From NCBI RefSeq assembly GCF_030272615.1, contig NC_081405.1, positions 27,358,272 through 27,422,271 of the forward strand: a stretch of DNA of 64,000 bases. The letters are read 5' to 3'. Under the pieces are notes generated by a model. That model was not told the DNA's origin and made no database searches. It worked only from the letters and a program-made list of their open reading frames with translations. The translations under genes and the position numbers were made by a program. Below are positions 56,990-64,000 of this stretch, piece after piece. The first letter of the stretch is position 1; the number at the start of each line of letters is the position of its first letter. The stretch comes from Cryptomeria japonica (Eukaryota > Streptophyta > Pinopsida > Cupressales > Cupressaceae).

Positions 56990-58540
56990 AATCTTGGGGT
57001 GTGTTCCAAGATTACAAGGTCCCATAGACAAGTTAACTATGCTCTCATGACTCATGTTATGCAAAATAACGAGCCAAAATATATTGCAAACGTCAATGCA
57101 AAGGAAGAGTGGGTCGTAGCCATGAAGAATGAAATGGTTTCCACTAAACGACACACAGGAGTTGGTTGAATTTTCCCCTAGTAAGGATATTGGTACAAAG
57201 TGGATTTATAAAAGCAAATATAAATCTAATGGAACTATTCATATATATAAGGCTAGACTAGTTGCAAAAGGATACACTCAATAGGAAAGCATTGACTGTT
57301 CAAAAACTTTTGATTTTATAGCCACGATGGATAGTATTAGATTAGTCTTGTCTTTAACTACTCAAAATGGATGAAATTTTTATCAAGTGGATGTTAAAAG
57401 TGCTTTTTTGAATGGTTATGTTGATGAGAAAGTTAATGTTTCTCAATCTCGAGGTTTTGAAGTTCCTTCCAAAGAGCATTTGTTGACAAGTTGAAGAAGG
57501 CTTTATATGGTCTAAAACAAGCACCCCAAGCATGGTACTCCAAAATTGATTCTTATCTTCAACAAAAAGGTCTTATAAGAAGTTAGTTTGATCCTAATCT
57601 TTATATTATACAATGTGGTTAGGATATTCTAATTGTTGTTCTATATGTAGATGATCTAATATACTCTGATAATAATTCCTTTTTGTTTCCTAAATTTAGA
57701 TTAACTATGGTTTCCATAGTTGAAATGATCAATTTAGGTCATGTGTTACTTTCTTGGTCTTGAAGGTTGGCAACATATAGGTGGTATTTTTTTGTCACAA
57801 CAAGTGTTTCAAATCTTATTCAATAGTTTTGTATGTGAGATTGCAATCTCATGGTTGCACCTATGGGCGTTGATGTTAACTTGTCTACTTCTTATGATTC
57901 TTCTTTTGTCAATCCCACTCCATATTGAAAATTTATTGGAAGTTTTCTTTTTTGACCACTACTAAACTAAATATTTCATATGTAGTAAACTTGGTCTCTA
58001 AGTACATGTTTAAATCTAAGGATACACATTGAGGTATTGCTAAAATTTCAGCATTCCAAGGAAGTCAGCTAGTTTGAAATATTGATTCTAATTGGGCAAG
58101 CTCTGTGGATGATCGATAGTCTACTTCTGGTTATACATTTAGTCTTGGTTTTACAATCATTTCTTGGAAATTCAAGAAGCAACCCATTGTATCTATTTCT
58201 ACTACAAAGGTTGAATACAAAGCTATCACTTTTGCTACTTAACAAGTTGTTTGGTTGAGGAGAATGTTATAAAAATTTCAACTTCAAGATGGCCCCACAA
58301 TGTTGTATTGTGACAATCAAAATACTATCCAAATGATTAAACATCCAATGTTGCATGGCAAGACTAAGCACATTGACATCCAACACCACTACATTCATGA
58401 ATCGGTTCAACAAGGCTTGTTTGAACTTGTATATTATCCCGCTTCAACACAAATTGCTACTATTTTCATAAGCCCCCTTCCTCATAATCACTTCCAAACA
58501 CTTCAGAGTTTACTTGGTGTTCTTCTTAATGTTCGTTATA
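56990..58540 (+). pseudogene. Copia reverse transcriptase and RNase H, broken
   Basis: ITRSHRQVNYALMTHVMQNN (57014-57073) and EEWVVAMKNEM (57105-57137) lead into the RT. DIGTKWIYKSKYKSNG and ARLVAKGYTQ follow. FYQVDVKSAFLNG (57380-57417) has the first catalytic Asp. LYVDDLIYS is readable near 57643-57670 across a frame change. RNase H shows STSGYTFSLGFTIISWKFKK (58120-58180), LYCDNQNTIQMIKHPMLHGK (58302-58361) and KHIDIQHHYIHE. Stops at 57283, 57373 and later make it inactive. Confidence 0.8.
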
Positions 58541-58555
58541 GGGGAGAAATAGGAT

Positions 58556-61384
58556 AACTAATGAATATTTTTTCCTTGTTTTCTTGCAAAGTCCATTACA
58601 GGGGAGAATATAAGATAATAAACATTGTTAACTTATTAGTTATTGTGAGAAGTCATTTTGGTACTTGGTAGTTGTCATGATTGGTTGCTTACTTAGTTGG
58701 ATTACATTGTGAATCCTATTGGTTAAATATGGAATGCTGATCAATGAATTGTATAAAAAACAAAATATGTGCTATTTAATTATCTCTGCATTTTTATTAC
58801 ACTTTTACCCTAGAAACAATGAACTATTTCCAAAAAAAGATATATGTGCTCTTCAATTATCTCTGCATTTTTATTGCATTGTTACCATAGAAACATACTA
58901 TAAGTCAAACACTAAAAGGGATTAAATTTATAGAATTAAAATTGCTAAGAATACAACTTATAAATTTACAAATTTACAAATACCTTTAAAAATACTCATT
59001 TAACATTTTGAGCATTATACTTCAAAACTTTGTATGCTTTCAATATTATCTCCAACAATACCTCATAAATGAAATAAGCAGCAAAATGTTCCCTTACTAT
59101 GAGGCAATGAAAACAAACTTTGCCAAAGAATAATTGTTTGATCGAAGCTCAAATGTATTCAAAATTTCTACTTCTAAGAGTAAATTGAAAGACGTATACC
59201 TTGAAAATTGTGTGATGAGATTTTATGTATTTCAACCCAAGCTATATTATAAAGCAACTTTGTCAAGTTTTACTTTATGTTCATAAGTTTATTTATATAA
59301 AATTAAATGGAAATGTGAGTTTATGTTAAAATTTTCATTTCTTTCCATGTAAACCTTAATTTATTTCATGCCTTGGTTTCATTTCATCAACACCCTAAAT
59401 CACTTTTTAATAGAAATCAATGTCTCTCCACTAATCCATTTGATGAGATTAATTCTATGTACACCTTTGAAGATTTGGATTGACGATACAATTTAGCCCC
59501 TCATCAATAAATCAATGAAATGGGTGGGAGTATAATATTGTACCATTGAGGATATCCTTTGAAGACCTAAGATATACAAGCAAAACCCTAGGATGTAACC
59601 TTTTGTTTTAAATTTTTTATGTTATTGGTTCTTTTGATGTCTTTTGTATTGAGCCTCATTTATTTTAGCTTGCAAGCTTCATGCTATTATGTTAAATGTT
59701 GCAAGTAGTTTTCGTCATGAAGTTGATTGTGATGATCTTGTGCTAACTTTTTGTAGGTTAAATTACTCCAAGTCCATGGTTATGACTAACACATTGTCTT
59801 ACCTTGCAATATTAGACCACTCATCATCAAATCACGTAAATTTGAAAAACTCTTTAACTCCTTTTGGGAAGGTGAACTTGTTGCATTTGACTTTTAGTTT
59901 TGGGGTTGGTTTGGCATATTATAGTTGAAAAAGTTTGTGGCTTCCATTTCAAAAAAAAATCTCCACTTTTCCTTCTTATCTTCTTATATCTTTAAAATTT
60001 ATTGACTTGCATATCTCAAGTTACTAATTTTGATTTACAACCATTGGGTGACACTTAGCATTACAAGTTTATTTGGCATTCTATAACTTACAAATATGTA
60101 CATGCTTAGCTTAAGCAGAGTACTTGCATTTTTGGAATACATTTTTCATTCGATCTCAATTTAATACAAACAATTAATTATAGGTATAGCATATAGTTGA
60201 CACAATACACTCTAGTATCATTGTAGCATTACAGATTTTTTTGATGAAATAACAAATAATTTCCAAAGAATAAATTTAGTATACCACAAATATTTTAATT
60301 TTACATCTCAATGCAACATGTTTTCTAGAATTTAGATATTATACATCACCTTTGCCTTTTCCTATTAAAGGAAAGCAAACAAATAAAAGCTACCAACCGA
60401 GCTAATGCTCCAATACCAACAAGAACCTCAATACAAGTGATCCAATCATGTAGATTGTACCTTCTGCCCCACAGTGCACCACAACGAGATATCAACCAGA
60501 CACCAGAATACCTATCATGTATACAATATGCATTCGAATTTAAAAATTCCTCTAGTTGGTTATGAGAACTTGCTTAAAACTATTAAAATTGTAGTGCATG
60601 CGACTAGAAAAATAATGATATATGTTGTCTATCTTTTAAAAGAAAACACTGTCATTGTTTTGCATGAATTTATCTTGAATTGATAAATTAATCATTCACT
60701 AGTTAAGAAAACATGTTGGATTAAAATAATTTTGGACAATAAAAATGGTCATTTAATGACAACCAATTTTATGCCACCTACTTTTGGTATCCTATAGTTA
60801 ACATTGATTTTTAAAAATTAAAATTAAGAATTAAGTTATTATGTTATATCAAAAAAACTAAGGTTAGCATTATGTGTAAGCAAACAGTTTACCCATGAGT
60901 CAATTGTAAGTACTAAAGAAAGGTAAACATGATATTACAAAGCTAATAAAAGAGTATGACAAAAAGTTGAAATAGACCACAAACTATGTTTAACCAAGAT
61001 AACGATGTCCATGGTGTATATTTGATGTAATTAGCACATATGATAAGGAGTTGTATACCTTAGTTTTAGTTGTAAAGAAATGGAAGCATTACCTAATTAG
61101 GGCACAGTGATCGCCAACGATTGTAATATTTGCTAGCTCAAACAAAGTTGCTGCAGTCATGCCAAAACAAAAGGATGGGATTTTTGCAACAATTCCATCT
61201 AGTGATCAAGTATAACCATAAGCATGGGTAGGACTTTTTCAACAAATAAGTTTGCGGATATGCCTTTTAGACTGCCATTTCTCCCCACAGTTAGCACTTT
61301 GGCTATGTCAGAATTATTTGGCAGAGGTATATAGTGAAGAGGTATATCCATAGAACTTGTAGGTGGAGTGACAAAGAAAAAACA
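58556..61384. other. AT-rich interval, nothing recognised
   Basis: Contains two copies of 'atgtgct.ttaattatctctgca' plus 'tttttatt' (58766 and 58845, about 80 bp apart) and otherwise unremarkable A/T-rich DNA. Short open frames (59689-59928, 60474-60683) lack any motif. The copia 3' LTR should lie at the start but has no recognised partner. Confidence 0.5.
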
Positions 61385-61682
61385 TGGTAATAACTACATT
61401 TTTGTTATTGTAGCTAGTTTTTCAAAGATGCCATATTAGTTACTTGTAAGAAGAATCTAACCAAAAGCAATGCAGCTATTTTATTCTTTAAGAATGTTTG
61501 TATACACTTTGATCTTCCAGAAAGTATCACTTCAGAACATGATATGAGATACCTAAGCAAGTTTTGATACACCTTGTGAAATCGAATGGATACAAAACTT
61601 AAGTAATCTATGATGCTGCATCCTCAAACGAATTGGAAAATAGAGGTGGTGAATAGAACTTTGGTACAGCTTCTATGAGGGT
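61385..61682 (+). pseudogene. Ty3/gypsy integrase scrap
   Basis: Across frames it reads NNYIFVIVASFSKMPY (usual form YI.VIVDRFSKM.H.I), FKNVCIHFDLPESITSEHDM (usual form LHGLP..I.SDRD) and MLHPQTNWKIEVVNRTLVQL (usual form HPQTDGQTEVVNRTL.Q.L). The conserved aspartates of the first two blocks are lost or shifted. About 300 bp only, with no adjoining RT, so an isolated remnant next to the following LTR. Confidence 0.72.
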
Positions 61683-61689
61683 ATAATCA

Positions 61690-62389
61690 AAGGTTATCTT
61701 AAAGGTCAGGTTGAGCATTTGATCTACATTCAGCACACTTAATAATGTTGATGTTCTTCTAGCAGCAGGAGTTATCTTTCTGACTGCTGTCTTAACTTTA
61801 TTCATTTCCTTTCATCGCTGTATTATTTCTGTGATTTTTATTTACTAAACTGTTTGTTAATCTTTATACGTGTGATTCATTATGGTTAGTTAGCGGATGA
61901 TTAAAGAACGGTTGACTATTGGGTTGATTAGTTCTAATCATAAATCTTTGCATTAGTCGTGCTTCCCCGACTAGAGTCATGTCATTTCAACTGGCATTGT
62001 CAGGTATTTATGCTTCTTTCATCAGGGTTATTGGGATATAGAATCGTCCGTGTAAATATTGCTGTGCACATTCGCATTATATGTGGGGATTATATGCTGC
62101 ATATACTCAACCAAGAAAACTCATGCAACCAGTGTTAGCTGCATTATTGTATACGGGAATAAGAATAGTTAATTAAGTCGTAATTGGGTTTGTTAGTTGG
62201 CAACCGAGGGGTGGCAGTTGCGGTGCAACGGTTGGCGCTCGCACCCCCTCGGTATCTTTATATACTCCTGATTGTAACTTGTGAAGGACACGAATTATGA
62301 ATGGAATAATATATCTGATACTTGTCTGATATCTATGGCATTGTTCTGCATTACGTACTTTATGCTTTAAGTATTCACCCGAGAGGGCA
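61690..62389 (+). repeat. 5' LTR of a Tat/Athila-like element (left boundary uncertain)
   Basis: The right end is fixed by the primer site at 62396; the last CA before it is at 62388-62389. The left edge lies between the integrase scrap and about 61750 and could not be determined. The LTR contains a TATA-like box 'tttatata' (62257-62264) about 130 bp before the end, preceded by a CG-richer stretch with 'accgaggggtggcagttgcg' and 'cgcaccccctcgg' (an inverted CCGAGGGG/CCCCTCGG pair). These are promoter features of a plant LTR. Confidence 0.6.
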
Positions 62390-62395
62390 AACTTT

Positions 62396-62413
62396 TGGCG
62401 CCGTTGCCGGGGA
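62396..62413 (+). other. Primer binding site for tRNA-Asp (18 nt)
   Basis: TGGCGCCGTTGCCGGGGA is the primer site known from the Tat/Athila/Ogre branch of plant Ty3/gypsy elements, complementary to the 3' end of tRNA-Asp including CCA. It lies six bases after the presumed LTR end. Confidence 0.9.
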
Positions 62414-62446
62414 ACGAACCCGGGTCACCCGCGTGACAGGCGGGAA
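62396..62446 (-). other. Extended antisense tRNA-Asp segment (about 51 nt)
   Basis: Read on the minus strand, 62446 to 62396 gives the 3' two-thirds of a tRNA: anticodon stem CCCGC/GCGGG with loop CTGTCAC (anticodon GTC, Asp), a short variable loop, T stem CCGGG/CCCGG with loop TTCGTTC, acceptor strand CAACGGC, discriminator G and CCA. Compared with the plant tRNA-Asp I remember, the only difference is at 62414, which corresponds to position 58. The D arm and 5' acceptor strand are missing and poly(A) follows, so this is not a tRNA gene. Confidence 0.8.
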
Positions 62447-62756
62447 AAAAAAAAAAAGAAGTGGGCCCACCATACGATGGAACCACCGACTGTGGGGCCA
62501 CCGGCGATGGATGCCACCGTGCTGTGGTCACCGCACAGCCCCGCGGAAACAAATAAAAGCCCCAACAGCCGAGGGGGAAAGAAGAAAAAACGACAGTCGC
62601 GAGGGGAAGAACGACGCCACGCCGCACACGCACACGCACAGCCGCGCAGCCCGCAACCGCACCAGGCCGCACAAGTTTGTGCCGCTACGGCAGACGGGTT
62701 TTAGTTTTGAAAAAAAAAGGTTATAAAAGCAAAATTGAAGAAGTAATCTGGTACTA
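62447..62756 (+). other. GC-rich leader of the Tat-like element
   Basis: Starts with a continuous A run, then 'ccaccg'-type repeats and CG-rich sequence, with poly(A/G) at 62708. The overlapping short open frames here are artefacts of composition. It is the untranslated leader between primer site and first gene. Confidence 0.6.
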
Positions 62757-64000
62757 ATGGACATAAACAGGAACAAGGCAGATTGGCAGAAACGGTTGCA
62801 GCCGTTAGAAGACAAGTTGCAGGGAGGGCAAAAAGAAACCAGTGCAGACACAGGCAAACGGATTTTACCATCTGGGGTGCGCATTGCAAGTAGTCTCGGT
62901 ATGAGCACCAGTCAAAAAAGCAAGAAGCATCGTCCCAAACCCTTGGCGACAAAGGACAAAGATGAAATAACGGCAGATAATATTATGTTCGAGGGTTTGA
63001 ATGGAATTGATTGTCGGAACTGGTGGGCAAAGACACCTCAGGATGATTTAATAAAGAAAAGCCTTCGCCAGGCACAAGTACACTGGGCCGTCCAAATGCC
63101 AGTTTTTTCGATAAAAGACTTTGAGGTAGTTTTGCGTGCCATGATTGGCAGCTATGATAGACATCGCCACCAATCGGTATTTGATTATCAACATCAGAGG
63201 ATAACAGTGTCATTCACGATAGGCGAGTTCACTAGGGTATTTGGCATACCGGGGATAAAAGGAAAGAAAATAGACACTTCACAGAAAATATCCCCAGAGA
63301 ATCTTGCCACACTGCTCCAGTTGATGTTGCGCGATAACCTTACCCAAAGCGAGAAAGATAGCCTCAAGAGTGCAGGCAAGAGTCAAGGAGTGAAGAAACA
63401 ATTTTTTGCCAAGGGCGTATGGCGATGCCTATTGTCGATGGTGAAGAGTCGCCTCACAGGTGCCACCCGTGCGTCGGACATAGCCATTGCACAGATAGTG
63501 CTGATGAACGGGCTGCACAATGGAGTGGTATACGATTGGGCGTCACTATTGGCCGGTAGGATGGACGAGTTCATGACGCTGCAATACAAGAAGTTCTACA
63601 TGCCACATCACGCCATTGGATTATTCTTGGACGTAGTCCACACGCAGATCACCCCGAGCTCACAGCCATTGGAGCCACAGGGGCGTGTTGCACCAAACCA
63701 GCCACCCATATTCTATTGGTCCCACTTGGATGTCTTGGCACATGGCACGGAGGCACGTTTGGGTACAAAAAGAAAGAAGGCCGCCATGTTCGATACGGAG
63801 TCTTAACACAGAAGAGTCTGAGGCTGAGGATGCAGAAAGTGGCAGGGAGGAATCCGCAGACACCTCCCAGGTAAGCAGAGGGAGTTTCCGACTGGCAGGG
63901 AGAAGGGGCGACCAGTTGCCTGAAGAAGGGGTAGTGGAGTCTGCAGGTACAGTAGGGTCTACTGTAGCATCACAGGTGCAGGTCCACTTTACACCAGCCC
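62757..64000 (+). CDS. Tat-like element first gene, plant-transposon-protein-like (runs off the window)
   Basis: The ATG at 62757 (MDINRNKADWQKRLQPLEDK) opens 349 codons to TAA at 63804-63806. A frame one base over (from about 63806, NTEESEAEDAESGREE) continues open to the window end, so a one-base frameshift near 63800 probably splits one longer gene. The N-terminus is polar and basic (residues 1-75). Residues 147-166 read QRITVSFTIGEFTRVFGIPG (63195-63254). Residues 236-294 form the helical block with VLMNGLHNGVVYDWASLLAG and FYMPHHAIGLFLDVV (63462-63638). Both blocks match the genes at 17256 and 47210 in order. The following part is acidic and low in complexity. The position right after the leader is that of ORF1/gag in Tat/Athila elements. 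No zinc knuckle is seen before the window ends. Function unknown. Confidence 0.72.

Larger units (their letters stand above)
52225..58555 (+). mobile_element. Ty1/copia retrotransposon, decayed and split by an insertion
   Basis: The domain order is gag (UBN2), protease, GAG-pre-integrase, integrase, then RT and RNase H, with integrase before RT as in Ty1/copia. The coding part is split between integrase and RT by about 2.6 kb (54374 to about 56955). Stops and frameshifts are frequent in all domains. No LTR pair or target duplication could be fixed. 'ataggggagaaa' (58539-58550) after RNase H is a possible purine tract. Confidence 0.82.

Noticed and set aside
62396-62446. tRNA-Asp gene on the minus strand
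   Set aside because: Only the anticodon arm, T arm and 3' end with a genomic CCA are present. The D arm and 5' acceptor strand are replaced by poly(A) complement. CCA is not encoded in plant nuclear tRNA genes, so this is a primer-site-derived segment.
1-64000. Telomere or centromere-type satellite, organellar or bacterial insertions
   Set aside because: No TTTAGGG arrays, no long satellite arrays beyond the 564-bp repeat, and no organellar gene order or bacterial operon was seen on either strand.

Overview
This window is plant nuclear DNA, most likely from a conifer (the cupressophyte or yew type is my inference). It is AT-rich and almost entirely made of nested, decayed transposable elements. 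I see plant LINEs, Ty1/copia and Ty3/gypsy LTR elements, a CACTA DNA transposon with introns, and a pentatricopeptide-repeat (PPR) fragment of plant-organelle type. I found no intact host gene, no organellar or bacterial operon, no CRISPR array and no complete tRNA or rRNA gene.

Layout. 1-14942: old AT-rich DNA with three LINE remnants. Two of them (A at 1-2785, B at 10690-14942) share their upstream flank; LINE C (6640-9850) is a different, longer one. 14948-21622: an LTR element with 813-820 bp LTRs, an initiator-Met-type primer site, a purine tract and a perfect 5-bp target duplication AGTAA. It has no polymerase. It carries a gag-like coiled-coil protein with four zinc knuckles and a second gene of about 1,120 codons. 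23270-29343: a decayed Ty3/gypsy element with all pol domains recognisable. 30730-49993: a 19.3-kb CACTA element with matching terminal inverted repeats and 3-bp target duplication GAA. It holds a captured PPR fragment, a TNP2 transposase with an Asp/Glu tail, a second transposase-type gene interrupted by a 1,250-bp solo LTR (duplication ACTTT), a long antisense gene of about 1,200 codons, and a 564-bp tandem repeat next to the 3' end. 52225-58555: a decayed Ty1/copia element split by a 2.6-kb LTR-like insertion. 61385-61682: a gypsy integrase scrap. About 61690 to the window end: the 5' end of a younger, GC-richer Tat/Athila-like element with a tRNA-Asp primer site and a long open frame.

Main points. 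(1) Three long non-polymerase proteins, in the pol-less LTR element, antisense inside the CACTA and in the Tat-like element, share two sequence blocks in the same order. They look like members of one transposon-associated protein family present in three different element contexts. (2) The Tat-like primer site is not 18 nt but about 51 nt of antisense tRNA-Asp, running through the anticodon arm. Its single mismatch falls on tRNA position 58, the usual m1A site. (3) In two of the long proteins every premature in-frame stop is TAG, as expected if methylated CAG codons have decayed. Order of events by nesting: the old LINEs were invaded by the pol-less element, and the CACTA was later hit by the solo LTR. 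No cellular pathway is encoded; the genes concern mobility of the elements themselves.
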